Source: Flammula alnicola | Taxonomy: Eukaryota > Basidiomycota > Agaricomycetes > Agaricales > Strophariaceae | Reading direction: 5' to 3' | NCBI GenBank assembly: GCA_015499995.1 | Contig: JADNRV010000487.1 | Span: 1-30,318, forward strand | DNA: 30,318 nucleotides | In this document: piece after piece, positions 11,251 through 24,015 of the stretch | Position numbering within the stretch: position 1 is the stretch's first letter | Layout: each line of letters opens with the position of its first letter | Position numbers and translations under genes: made by a program | Notes under the pieces: model-generated | Seen by the model: only the letters and a program-made list of their open reading frames with translations | Databases searched by the model: none | What the model was told of the DNA's origin: nothing

Positions 11251-11914
11251 CTCCATACGTATCTCTTCGAAGATTGAAATACTCCTCGATGGTTCTGATC
11301 CGCCCCTCGAATCTGTCATCTGCTTCCTGAATAATCGATTTGGCATATGCATCGAAATCAGCAATGAACCTGTCAATGCCAAGGGTATCCTCGCCGACGA
11401 CACTGACAGTCCTTTCGAAGAATCTGGAACAGTGGTGAGCCTAACTCATAAACTACGAGATATATGTCACTAACTGTTTCGCCATCTCCGTGATCTTTGC
11501 ATTGCCTGAGGATGTTGTCCTGTTCCGAAAGGCCTCCATGACATCGTAAGACATTTTCAACGCCTCGTCCTTGTTGGCCACGTCGGTATATTCATCGAAT
11601 GCGAAGTAGAAATTCGTGAGGTCTGTTCTATCCCACAACTACAAGCGAACTCTGGACTTACATTGACTTTCCGCAGCACACCGAACATCTGGCCAGCAAG
11701 AAACAATGTCAGAACGATGCCTGGGCAGACCGAGAAGAGGCAAGAGGTACCTACAGACTGGAAACAGTGCTGACGCCGACGCCGGTCGTGAGCGGTTCGC
11801 TTGTGGGTGGATGATTTGTGGTTCGGCATGGGTTGAAGGGCGGGCAAAAGCAGGTCTGGATGGGACATCGTCGACAGAGCTGGCAGGTAAGTCCATATCT
11901 AGCAACGTTGGCAC
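11251..11914 (-). pseudogene. Sesquiterpene synthase, N-terminal part (5' half of a split pseudogene)
   Basis: On the minus strand the exon at 11475-11622 reads LTNFYFAFDEYTDVANKDEA, with the class I metal-binding motif DEYTD (codons 11582-11596). A 51-nt intron (11424-11474, GT...CCAG) follows. The exon at 11251-11423 then reads FFERTVSVVGEDTLGIDRF, then DFDAYAKSIIQEADDR and IEEYFNLRRDTYG. These are the usual mid-domain blocks of basidiomycete sesquiterpene cyclases, which ionise farnesyl diphosphate. Upstream exons (about 11640-11914) look plausible, with a short intron near 11640, but I could not fix the start codon. The gene is cut at 11250 by the foldback element, and the C-terminal part lies at 5093-5373. 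The NSE triad is missing. Confidence 0.8.
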
Positions 11915-12388
11915 GGTACTTACTGATACGTTCCAGTACTCTGCACGTCACGAAACGCCGGCTGGGCTATCTGTCTGTCTTGCGAATGAGTGGCGCAGCT
12001 GTGGGTGTGCTATCCTCTTCGGGCCCTTGCTAATGCGGTTGTCACCCGGTGGGCAGGCTGGTGGTAAACGGATCACGAGGTAAGTCGGCATTGCACTGTC
12101 GAAGTAACAACTTGGCTTACTTACCGCGAATAGGGTATCGCGTCTGCCGAGCTGCAGGATAGGATATCAAGAACGCATCAATGGGCTATTTCGGAGCATA
12201 ACGGGAGGAGAGACGCATACCTTAGCATGGAGAGGATGCTCAGGGAGTGGCAGGTGCGTGCGTGTAGAGTCGCCTCATTGAGAACAGTGCTGATGATGCT
12301 CTTGTGCTGTCAGGTGTTGTCAGGTCAGCCAGATAAAATGGCGAGGAAGAGGACTAACCAGGTGTGGTCACAGCGAGGCCCTGTCGTT
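11915..12388. other. Gap between the terpene synthase start and the next coding remnant
   Basis: This may include the terpene synthase 5' exon and promoter on the minus strand. I could not identify a start codon with family-like residues. No other gene is recognisable. Confidence 0.35.
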
Positions 12389-12944
12389 CTAGCTTCTTCG
12401 CCAAGTGGATAAATTGCTGGCTCGATGCTGAGTGCTGAGCGGCGGGTACAGGTGCTGGCGCTGTATAGAGACGAGGGCGGTCAGCCCGACAATGGAAAGC
12501 GAGTCGGCATCGAGGAGGCCAAGTCGACGGCGAGAGCCAGACGTGTGACGGGTATTTCGCTCTGTCAGTCGCTTGGCCGCATCAGATACCAGGAACATGA
12601 ACTTGATGAAGCTAAAAATAGAAATACTCTGTATGAAAGCGTGAGAATCGCCGTTCGTCAGCCTCTGGCCAATTTTTTACTCTTTTTCTTGTCGTTTTCC
12701 ATCCATCAGCGCTAACGCCAGTGTCAGCCTCAACAAACGTCCAACCAAAGATCGCAGAGGGGGTAATGACACCCACGAGAGCGTATATGGAGAGTAAAAA
12801 TAAAGTACTCAGAACATCCGCACTGGGTGCAATGCCCTTCCTGAGAGGGCGCTTAATGATATTAATCTGCGAAGGTTCGTTGAGCGTGACAATTCTCGTT
12901 GGAGAGGAAAAGAAGGCATATGTAATACCGTCCCAGAGTGACAT
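12389..12944 (-). CDS. Hypothetical small membrane protein or gene remnant (two-exon model)
   Basis: ATG at 12942-12944 opens MSLWDGITYAFFSS. A hydrophobic stretch STLFLLSIYALVGVITPS, likely one membrane span, follows at about residues 45-62. A 115-nt intron (12602-12716, GTTAGC...CATCAAG) joins in phase to a second frame, FMFLVSDAAKRLTERN, that runs to the stop at 12389. An alternative acceptor at TTTTTAG (about 12612) is out of phase. I recognise no family, and the 3' exon is not clearly protein-like. It may be a decayed remnant or chance. Confidence 0.3.
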
Positions 12945-13027
12945 GACTGGCGAATAAAAGGTAGATATGAGTCAAAATTAGAAATGGAGCTTCTTAGTGG
13001 AGGTGGGAGCAGCGCGCATCCCCATGC

Positions 13028-13558
13028 TTGGAATTGGCCACTCGCATTGTCGAAGTTACAATGATTCTATCCCTAGGCGTCATCTATTTGGTTTTGATCA
13101 CAGCCACGCTGCGACGCTATGGTGAGGTGACGGACCGTGCTTGGCATCAATGGATTCTGGGCTGGATTGGCGACACCGTTAAGGACATGTACACTCGTAC
13201 CCCCCCACTCGTGGTTCCGTATACGTTGGCTTATCATCGTCCGCCCAAGGCCACCTTTCTACACCCTCCAGTACCTTAATTACCTCCTTCATCGCAACTC
13301 AGAGCAGAGTGCGAGTCGCCGAAGCTCCTGCCAAAGCTGACCCCGGTCTCGATGCTGTTTACGGCTAACACAACGAGTACTGGTGACATACCCCGCCCGA
13401 TGTCAACTTTGAGCGGTCTAAGGGTGGCTGACGGCCACAGCGCTATTGCAGAGCAAGGACTGATCTCGCCCATACCATCTCCTGAAACTCGCATTCAGTC
13501 TATTAAGAGGGTCGAGTCATCTCAAACTGGGTCCATGCGGGTATTGCAATATCTTTAG
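13028..13558 (+). pseudogene. Possible membrane-protein gene remnant
   Basis: A plus-strand frame reads VTMILSLGVIYLVLITATLR, hydrophobic and span-like, followed by a charged segment. A second frame at 13352-13558 (MLFTANTTSTGDIPRPM at its start) could be a downstream exon. No ATG fits the first frame, since it opens at a TTG. No family is recognised. Confidence 0.25.
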
Positions 13559-16180
13559 GTTTAGTGAGTTCATTGACATCCTCTTCACCCAGAATTTTTC
13601 CTACAGGAAAGGCTCAGTAGCGTTTACAAAGCAGCTCCCATCAGCTGCCTTAGAATGTGGTTAAAGCTCGTTGCGATAGATTATCGGCGCGGTTTTCTGT
13701 ACGCGCAGCGCCAAAGGCACAAGGGACGATCAGACCCAGGTGGCATGGGTGTGCAGCAGCGCAATTGTACCGGACGCTATAGATCCGTCTTACTGTAGCT
13801 ATCGAGCTCTCGTACATAGCGAGAGGCGGTTATTACTTGACAGAAATGATGTTAAACATGTCCTCTATATTGTTCACCTTGTCAGAAATTATTTTCAAAA
13901 TATTTATGTGTTGAACGCGAGTCATCTCATTCTTCGGCATGAGATGCACGAGGGTATGGTGTTCTCTGGCTCGAAATTAAATTTCAGACGCCATTTTTTT
14001 GCAATCTCAGCACCTTGTTTTCGCGCTTCGTTTAGCAATTCATCGACTCAATAAAAATCGACCGGTATCCCACGTTCCAGCTCGCTCCCGGCACAAGAAG
14101 AAGGCTTTCTTATCGACATATGGTTTATATCCATCACTCGCTGCTGTATGCTCATGGACCGTTGAACTGCGCAATTGTATGTGTATAGCAGCAACCATAA
14201 CTCTGGTCGAGAATCAATGTCCAATAGGATCGATCCTGTGAATTTATGATTCGGGCTTGGGAATGTCTTTGACCGAAACGTTGCTTCTCTGTTGTTCCCA
14301 TGGCGCCCGACAAGTAGTAGTGTTCACCCCTTTTCAGTAACTTGGACATACGAAGCTCCGATGCCCTTTGGAACCAGGAATTCCGAATTTGAGCAAGGGA
14401 ACTGTCACCAGGCTAAGACATGAAGACGGCTGTACTGAAGTTTACTAATATTCTGAAGTTCGCATACTTCAATTCTACCAACTCCCGTGCTCATGAAGAG
14501 GATTGGATAACTATAGCTCTTGCCTCTGGCTGCCCATGTGCTTATCGTGGGAATATCAGCATATCGCCGGAAATTAAGGTTGCACTACTCCTCAAGGACT
14601 ATTTTGAGCGCGAACCATACTCTACTTATGATGACAAGTTTCACAATTTAGCAACCGTTAGCTATTCTGGGACGAACAGCGAGCGCAACAGTTTTTGATT
14701 AGACCCTTAGACTCAAAAGCGCGTCTATTATGTTACCCCTCCGTTCTTCATTAGTTGTCACTAGCACTCTTTGTGCTTGCGTGGAAATGCGTGCATAGCC
14801 GATAAGGTCCAGGTTTTAACATGTGCTTCTGCAAAAGCTATAGGCCAATGGCCAGGGGTCTGTTAGTAGCATATAATTGGCCACTGTGCAGTAACAGTGT
14901 AGGTGTTCGTTAATGGGACCACCTGCTGGTAATAATCAATCAAGCAATCAAGCAATCGACATGTGTGCCTGCGATTACACCTCTGCCACTCTACAATTCA
15001 TTCCATATCTTCGTATCCTTCGCACACTCACTTATGATCGACTGCATTCGTTTTTTTCGGGGGGTTGTCACTATTTTTAGACATGCTTACGCAACGGTGC
15101 CGAAATTTGAGTTGTAAGACCTGAGGCGAAATATTTTCCTATTCTCACAGGGCAGACCAACGGATGCTTATCTACAGCAACACTCTCCGAGGTACACATT
15201 CTGAGATATACAAGAAATATGTCGAGGAGGGGGACCACGTCTCCGAGACAACTCAATTAGACAACGCGCATTCACTGACGATAGGCGGGACAACCCCTTC
15301 GGGCATGCCTTCTCTTCCTTCGATGCCTTCTCTTCCTTCGATAAAACAACATTTCGGTCCCACTGTTCTCTTGCAACCTCCGAGTATCTGGGAATTTCCC
15401 AGGGTCTGTGATCCTACTCGACACGAAAATGTATGGCGCCCGACTTGTTTCTTGTGACCTCCATGTCATTGGCAACTGATAAGTTAACTTGAATTACTCT
15501 GGATCCCTGATGGAACTCGGACGATGTTTTCACGCAGGAACCCGCATCCGGGATGCTATGAAGCCGTATACTCCTACTCAATTCTGCGCTTACTTACAAG
15601 CGTCGATTGTCACTTTAGAAAGCTCATTTGGTGTCCACACTTTTTTAGCAACATGTCATTCTTTATATATTGACCAAATATACATTTGTTCCTTTGTTAG
15701 ATGTAAGGATGTCGTCCCATACCGTCTACAAACACAAAAAATTACTTCTCCTTAGGAAGTGTTTAAATCTTTATCAGGGCGCTGCTGCTATAACAGCATC
15801 GAAGTCTAGATACATGGCCCACTGATATCCATCCATCTTACAGCGTCGGAAGTTAGCTGCTCGATATTTGACGGCAAAAACCTCACTCAGTTATCTCGAA
15901 ATTTTACATCGACCTCCTTTACATTGAAACGAAATGAAGTCGACTTGCCTCTCCGTTGTGTCGTTTTGAATTTCGCAAGCCACTGGCTCCAATACATTTA
16001 CTTCTGTAATTCAATCGTAAAGAATACCCGGACGGCTTAAGAGTCGCATGGAATTTTGACCTCCGGAACAAGACTTGTGGTTTACCGGTTTGAGGTTCAA
16101 TATACGGTTGACATCTCCGGAAATCGGAGTACCTTTAGTTTGGTGCTCACCTACGTGCAGACGTCGGAGGTCAGCCGACG
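13559..16180. other. 2.6-kb region without recognisable genes
   Basis: Short frames exist at 13740-14054, 14420-14698 and 15164-15457, but none shows a known motif, a convincing intron pattern or a counterpart elsewhere in the window. An 18-bp unit (ATGCCTTCTCTTCCTTCG) is tandemly duplicated at 15305-15340. Confidence 0.4.
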
Positions 16181-16345
16181 CCTGTGGAAGACTTAGATGA
16201 CCCCGACATCAACTGCCTGGAGGTATTTGACAAAGCATTTAGAAACATGGATGTCTGTGTTTGCAGGAAACTCCTTGTCTCGATATTCTGGATGAAACGC
16301 AGCCATCCCAATATCGTGGTCCGAGTTGTTAGACGATAGACGACC
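16178..16345 (-). pseudogene. Short protein-like fragment, family unknown
   Basis: A minus-strand frame reads SDHDIGMAAFHPEYRDKEF, then PANTDIHVSKCFVKYLQ, and ends at a TAA. Its composition is that of a folded protein domain, and the frame is broken just upstream. It lies about 260 bp upstream of peroxidase copy 2 on the opposite strand. I do not recognise the family; chance is possible. Confidence 0.25.
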
Positions 16346-16537
16346 AAAAATAGCCCATCCAAAATTAGTGGTCTAATATTAGCCGTGGTAGTAGACCGTT
16401 CGCCTGGGACAAGCTTTCACTATCCCGACAAATTTTGATGAGTGAAAACTGGATCTAGGCAAAGGATCCTTATCAGGTTTGTGCATACCTACATATTCAG
16501 AGGGGATGGCTCAGCACCAAATCTCTCACCGAAAAGG

Positions 16538-16544
16538 TATAAAA
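16538..16544 (+). promoter_or_regulatory. TATA box of peroxidase copy 2
   Basis: TATAAAA lies 63 bases before the ATG at 16607, a usual spacing for basidiomycete secreted-enzyme promoters. The matching region of copy 1 is outside the window. Confidence 0.7.
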
Positions 16545-16606
16545 GAAACTCGTTTCTTCCTGTTGCAGTCAAGACAGCACTTGTCTCCTACTCGAGTACA
16601 TATCCA

Positions 16607-18344
<1,738 letters not shown>

Positions 18345-19013
18345 ATTATACCGCGAGCTCGCCCATGGGGAGCGGTTTCACCGTCACCGATTTCAAATTT
18401 TCATTGCTTGTCTCCTAAGTTGTGTAGATATTTGCGTGTCTCCGTGTGTTTTTCCGTGTATTTCGAGTGTAAATTCATTTTATGTTTCTGCCTGGGCCCA
18501 GTGCCTAGTATCTGTAGTCATTTCCATCAGTCGTTCCTGATTCTGTCTCGGTTTAACATTCAGGGAATGTTTAATTGGTGTTATTCCTTGCTCTGATGCC
18601 TCTCAGATTCCTTATCTAACGCAGTGGTACTCTAGTATGAAGTACGAGATGCAATTTTTCGAAATATTCACCGCAAATTCACCGACCTGGCACTGCACGA
18701 CAGGCTTGTTACAATTGTGGATCGTGGGTTACCCCTCATGCCAATGCATGTTTCACATGTATGTATATACACTGAAAACTTTCCAGGGATTTATTTGGAT
18801 TTTCTATTCCGCGTACTTGCGAGCGTCGAAAATAAGTGTTTGAGGGCCAAAGTTGGACAATGGACGAGCCCTAATTATCACATGCGTCACGCAGCACGTG
18901 TTGCCGTTACGACCGTGTCAGGAGCTGTCAGGAGAGAATTAAAATAGCACGATATTTTAAAACAGTGCCTTACATACTACCACTATTTTCTAACTTCGCC
19001 CTCGTCTCAAATT
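18345..19013. other. Peroxidase copy 2 3' flank and MYND gene upstream region
   Basis: About 85 bases after the stop are shared with copy 1's 3' flank. The rest holds no recognisable gene and presumably contains the MYND gene promoter. Confidence 0.5.
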
Positions 19014-20272
19014 ATGTCTAGTTCCCGCCACGTTTACACCAAAAAGGCTCTTATTTCCGAATGTGATATGGAGCTCGAAGAATTCTCCGAGCGATATGTC
19101 GAGAAAGTCCGCAACATCGTCTTCGATGGCCAGCAAAAATGGCCAACTCCAGAGGGCTCAGAGATCCAACAATGGTTCCGCAGGGTAGCACAAGGACCGA
19201 ATGCCGTGCGAAGCATGAGCACCAATAATAGGATGAACAGCCGTCTCATATCATGGAAGACGGGGAAGAAATTCGTCCCCGAAAATCTCTTTTTTCGTAC
19301 CGTTGATACGTCAAGGCTGTTACCTGTCGCACTCGCCGATTTCCGCATACAGTGGTATGCTCTGAAAGATACATGGGCTTGGTTGGAGGGACGAAAGAAG
19401 CAGGCAGGGTTGGAGCCGAGAGAGGCATGGCAGGCGATGGTCTTATCTGGCCTGGTGCGCTCCTTTCCGTCTTCCTCTTTTATTTGCTCTGAATCGATCA
19501 GCTAGATGTTTCAGTTGGTTGTCATGCGTAACATGCATGATTATGGGTGCGGAGATATCCCCGTCGTTGTCACTACTTGGTCCTCAGATCAACTTGACCG
19601 CGCATTGGAATACTGGACACAACTTAGCACAGGGGAATGGTCCGAGGAAGAACAACGCAATAAATGTGATTACTCTAATCTACATGGTCTACTCAATGTT
19701 ATCCCACTGATCGATCTTTTATAGTCTTGGAGATCGATAATTCATGGTGCCTCCATGTTCAGCCTTGCTTTACGCAGGCAGATCTCCTGGTTCGCGCTCT
19801 GTTGTCTGATCCTGAAGTTGGCTACGTGCCTCGTTTTATCGTCTTCATGTCGGTCGACACAAAGGTCAAAGCCCGTGCCCTTTTCATGCATCCTTCATTC
19901 CGGCCTCCACAAGCCCTTGTAGAGACCTTCCAACTGGATGCGGAGGAACCGATTGCACGGAACCGGATTGCGGCTTCTTCGATTTCTCTCTCTGTCGTTC
20001 TTTGGCAAAGGGGAGCAAATTGCTCAGGAAGAAAGGTGGCCCAAGGGGGTTGTCCGATGCAACGTATGGATATGTGCTGTTGAAGAGCCAGCTGGCTACG
20101 ATGGTCCGAGTAACTTCCAGACATGTCAAAGGTGTTGCGAGGTCCTATATTGCTGCAAAGCTCACCAGGTGCGTTTTCTTTATCGTTCGACTTGCCTCTT
20201 ATTCAAAATCATTCTGCGCAGACTCAAGATTGGCAGTCGCACAAACGCGTATGCGAAGCGCGCTCTGTTTGA
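19014..20272 (+). CDS. MYND-type zinc-finger protein (one apparent frameshift)
   Basis: Four exons are modelled: 19014-19454, 19506-19686, 19725-20168 and 20222-20272 (TGA), with 38-53-nt introns. They total 1117 nt, or 371 residues if one surplus base is allowed. The C-terminal end is a MYND finger: CNVWIC, TCQRC, YCCKAHQ, then across the last intron TQDWQSHKRVCEARSV. This fits the zinc-ligand spacing C-C...C-C...YC...W..HK..C with small deviations (CX4C at the start). MYND fingers usually mediate protein binding. Agaricomycetes have many MYND proteins of unknown role, with long unannotated N-terminal parts like this one. Inside exon 3 the frame must change near 19960-20000, between DAEEPIARNRI and GKGEQIAQEERW. 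One extra base explains it; an intron from GTAGAG (19919) to GCTCAG (about 20031) also restores phase. Function is otherwise unknown. Confidence 0.75.
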
Positions 20273-20800
20273 AAACAACAATGCTCTCTAAATCCTCTAT
20301 ATCATGTATTTGTACCTTAACGTTCCTTGTCATTCTCGGTCTTCTTTGGGGCTGTGCACACGACAGTCTTTTTTTAGCTCTAGCCGGATGCGTCAAGTGC
20401 AGAAAGCAAGGTGGACGACAGACTGCCTATACCCGTTGCAAAAACGCTATGCCTTCACCCTAGCTGTCATTTTCGACTGTGGGTCCCTTTCCACTGCTTG
20501 TTATCGCTTCCTTTTCCACATTCTCCGACGATTTTCAAGGCGGAGTCAGTAGGTTCTGTTTATGGTTAACGGCCTCATGACAGCTTGCCTCCATCCTCGT
20601 GTTGCGTGTATGACTTTAAGGCAGGCGCAAGTTTCACCTCCTTACTTACATGCGGATACACAGGCTTTGAGCGTCATCGTTTCACCTCTTACACGTCCGT
20701 TAGCGACTTTCCATTTATTGAACGATATCATGGCGGCTCTTCTGACGCTACCTCTCCTTCTTTGACTTAGCCATCAACCCCGACTTTCATTGATCCATTC
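20273..20800. other. Intergenic, no feature seen
   Basis: This half-kilobase separates two same-strand genes. It contains short frames without motifs. The 5' UTR and promoter of the 20801 gene are expected here; I see no clear TATA box. Confidence 0.4.
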
Positions 20801-22824
20801 ATGGCCGATTACTTCGACTACCGTCATTCCAGCCATGATATCTCTTACAGAGGAGCAGATCCCGCAGCGGACGAAAATGCGATGCACCGCTCTGTGACAC
20901 GAGGCTCGCATCAGAGTCAAGCGAGTGTTAGCGCCAGCACTAGGTCATGGGTTATGTCGAACCAGGCCAATCCTCCGCCACCTCCACAGGAATCCGAATC
21001 TTCAGCTGCTCTTACTCCCCTTCGCTTACCGCGACCACTACCTGAGCCGCAATATCAGCAAACTCGCGTTCCTGTTCCGTATGGACTCGGGATGGTGCAG
21101 GGTGAAGATGATGACGACTTCATGCACATTAACTCCGGAGAAGCCCAGTTTCCATTCGATTATCAGAGTGAAGGGCTAGGAAGAGGGAGGGCCCGCCGTT
21201 GCTGGTCCAATGTCTTTACCAGATATTCAGCAAGGCCCAAGCGGGAATCGATCCTTCGTTGGGGGGTTTTTCAAAGGTCTAAAGCGACTGCCGAAGATGT
21301 TGAAAGGTGGAAGTGGTGGAGAGAAACGTCGCTTAGTACGAAAGGGCACATTTGGCACCGATGGAACGTCGACCACCGCCACTGGCATTACAAGAGGAAA
21401 CACGCTACCTCGATATCTTTCGAATCCTTCTATTGGCCCTTCAAATCCCCAGTTCGCCCATCGGTTGAGCATGGCGGTTGCGAGTGGCTCACTGCATCCA
21501 GACGCGACTCCTGCAGAGTTTCAACTACGTTCTAACCCTGCGGGTCCACAACTTCCGTCCATCACAGTTACCAATCCTTCCGGCCGAATGGTGGAAGAAG
21601 AGCGTGCAGATTTCTACGACGGGCCCACCGCCGACCATGACCAGCTTGCAGATATCCTGGAGCATGAACCTAGCCTGCAAGAAAGAGCAACGGTAATGGT
21701 TTATGGTTCCGATTCGCAAGCACCGACCATTATGCAACCCATATCGTCGCACCTGTGCGCCGCCCTAGCACACCTGCTGCGAGAGTATCCTACCAAGCAG
21801 AGCTCCCGACCCGCGCAAGTGCACAAGCACAAACCGAACCTTTAGCAGCGACGGCTCCTCCGAATCCTCTGTCTCCTATGCGCCCCATTCCTCCTCCGCA
21901 ACCGGTACTCTCACCCAAAGACACTCTGTCTCCTTCTACTACGTCACCTTATACGATATCAGCTGTAACGTCCGTTTACGATCCTTCATTTTCGTCAGAC
22001 CTCGGTCCGATAGAAAATTCTTCAAAGGATTTTACCATCTTCCATGGATTGCCCATGAACGCGTCACGGTTGACTATCGGCCAGGAGATTCGAAACGAGC
22101 TAAGCACAAGGTAAAAGGAGGACTCAAGAAGCCCATGGCGTCCTGGTATCGCGCCATTGTAACTCGATCCCGGCGAGCCAGCCGAGATTTGGACCTGCTC
22201 AGCAGTGGGACTGTATCCACGTCCGCGAGAACAAGCCTAAGAAACAGCCTTTCTCCTCTCGCTTCCCCAACCTCCAGGCGCTCTGGACGTTCTCCGAACC
22301 ACAGACATCACTCATCCAGACCGAAGCACCACCACCGTGCTCGTCGCCACACGACCTCGACGACAACCGATATGCAGCAAGTACCTCAACGAAGTAACAG
22401 CCCGCTTATACCAACCCCGTACCCCTATACCTATCCTGCATATCAATATCCGTATCCATATGGCGGCTATACCGCTATGCTATACCTCAGCCGGCGCCTC
22501 CGCCCCGCGGTCCAAGATCGCATCGACGCCACAAGGCGCCGAAGTATCCGGACGGATACACCACCTACCAACCTATGGCTATGCCTCCTCAGCCCATGCC
22601 GCCTGGGCCGCCTATTTATTTCATAAACCCTTCTCCTCCGCAAAGTCAAACAGGCGGCGATGGAGGTCAAATGGTACAGCAATCTGGACCCCAAGGTCAA
22701 CCCAAGGCCCGGTCAGATGTCGCCTGTGATCATGCACTATGTTCCAGGGGCGTTCAACCCAAACCCAACTATGGTTTCTCCTCCGCTGACGCCTCAAAGA
22801 CCTACAGCGTACGGTCCGACATAG
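20801..22824 (+). CDS. Proline/serine-rich protein of unknown function (five apparent frameshifts)
   Basis: ATG at 20801 opens MADYFDYRHSSHDISYRG. Protein-like sequence continues with no intron to TAG at 22822-22824, but the frame switches near 21174-21190, 21735-21745, 22060-22070, 22470-22480 and 22640-22660. Allowing two surplus and three missing bases gives 2025 nt, or 674 residues. Blocks in order: a low-complexity N-terminus with PPPPPQ; the basic segment GGFFKGLKRLPKMLKGG (about 130-160); NTLPRYLSNPSIG; a long Pro/Ser linker; FTIFHGLPMNA with VTVDYRPGD; a basic segment KGGLKKPMASWYRAIVTRSR; His/Arg-rich and Tyr/Pro-rich stretches; and a tail reading VKWYSNLDPKVNPRPGQ then YGPT. No signal peptide or membrane span is visible. 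No family is recognised. The near absence of substitution-type stops suggests sequencing indels rather than decay. Confidence 0.6.
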
Positions 22825-24015
22825 CCACTAGCTCTGTCATTTATTTATCTTGCAACTGCTCAAGTCGGACGTTCATACCTCACGATTTACGAATATATAC
22901 TTTCTTTGTATTTCGACCAATTTACGTCGCCTCTTTACGTCGCCTCAGACGATGGGATCAACGCCACGGTAAGAGAGAAAAAAGAAAGACTGTCCATCCC
23001 CATAATTCGATTGCAGTAATAATAACAACATGAACAAAGAGAAGAGCGCAACGAGACATGCATGTTCAAGTACCAGGATAAAATGATGACTGTTATGTAT
23101 GGGAGGGTCGGGATCCATAAAAAAAGAGGCGGGAAATCGAGTTGGTTTAGTTCGCAGCGATCAAAGGAAAAGAGTCCAGGGTCAATGCAAAGGATATGAA
23201 AAAGCGTCGAGCGATAAAAAGAAGCGCGAAACGAAGAATGGAATAACAAATAATAAAAAGGCAGAAATCGATTTGATTAGAAAGAAAAGACTCGACAAGG
23301 TGGGTTTTCAAAGAAACGAGCGTGGCGATGTACGGTGGAAGTTTACTGGTATGTGTGGGATCGGCTGTCTGTGTATTAATATGTAGCTGAAAGCAAAGGT
23401 TGCAATGTATAGTGCGAATTGCAGCGATAGCAAAGATGAAAAGGGACACTAGGTCGAAGAAAAGAAGGTTCGCCTCCATTTCTTCTGCCTGGAACGAGTT
23501 GACGGGCGACCACGTCGGTGGCTGCTTGATTCCAGTATGATCGAAGGAATGAAGGAGGTGGTCGATTAAAGACAGCAAATAAGTAAGCGACGGTTTTGAG
23601 CGAGATAGGCCGATTAAGCTGGAAGGGGCCAGGTGGAAGGCGAAATCGTACATGTAGAATTGTTGTTGTAAGTATATGGAGCATGCGGCGGTTGAGTACT
23701 GGCCAGTCGTTCGATAATAGACGTGAAGGAGGACGGTCAGACGGTCCTGATTGGCGGAACCCCAACGAGGATCAATGAACGTCGGGCAGCAGGAGAGACC
23801 GAAGGCGATGATGGAGGCAGCGATTGAAGAATAAATAGTAGCACAATTTTCCGATGTAGACTGGGGAATTTCTAGGTTAACATTCGAGTTCGTGTCGTTT
23901 TCGGTTGAGGTCCGTTTTAGCGCAGTAGAGGGCGGATATATACAGGGTTTATATCTAAAAAGAACCAGAGGGCACAAGCCATCCGCCTACGCGGATGCAG
24001 GTCGAGTTGAGCGGA
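22825..24015. other. Intergenic region between convergent genes
   Basis: This holds the 3' ends of the 20801 gene (+) and the KRE6-like gene (-). The plus strand is purine-rich from about 22970 to 23460, which suppresses stop codons on the minus strand. It includes the long minus-strand frame listed separately. Confidence 0.5.
23147..23977 (-). CDS. Unsupported 276-codon open frame
   Basis: This is a single open minus-strand frame with Leu/Ile/Phe-rich stretches that look like membrane spans (LLFFDLVSLFIFAIAA; FCLFIICYSILRFALLFIA). It starts only 39 bases beyond the KRE6-like stop codon on the same strand, and has no recognised domain and no introns. The strand is pyrimidine-rich here, which makes long stop-free frames likely by chance. 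It more probably represents 3' UTR and intergenic DNA. Confidence 0.18.
   Translation of the reverse strand: MCPLVLFRYKPCIYPPSTALKRTSTENDTNSNVNLEIPQSTSENCATIYSSIAASIIAFGLSCCPTFIDPRWGSANQDRLTVLLHVYYRTTGQYSTAACSIYLQQQFYMYDFAFHLAPSSLIGLSRSKPSLTYLLSLIDHLLHSFDHTGIKQPPTWSPVNSFQAEEMEANLLFFDLVSLFIFAIAAIRTIHCNLCFQLHINTQTADPTHTSKLPPYIATLVSLKTHLVESFLSNQIDFCLFIICYSILRFALLFIARRFFISFALTLDSFPLIAAN

Noticed and set aside
11706..12083. Plus-strand frame of 125 codons over the terpene synthase 5' part
   Set aside because: It is antisense to recognisable terpene synthase exons and has no domain of its own.
15305..15340. Tandem 18-bp repeat as a possible regulatory array or CRISPR
   Set aside because: There are only two adjacent copies without spacers; a simple slippage duplication explains it.
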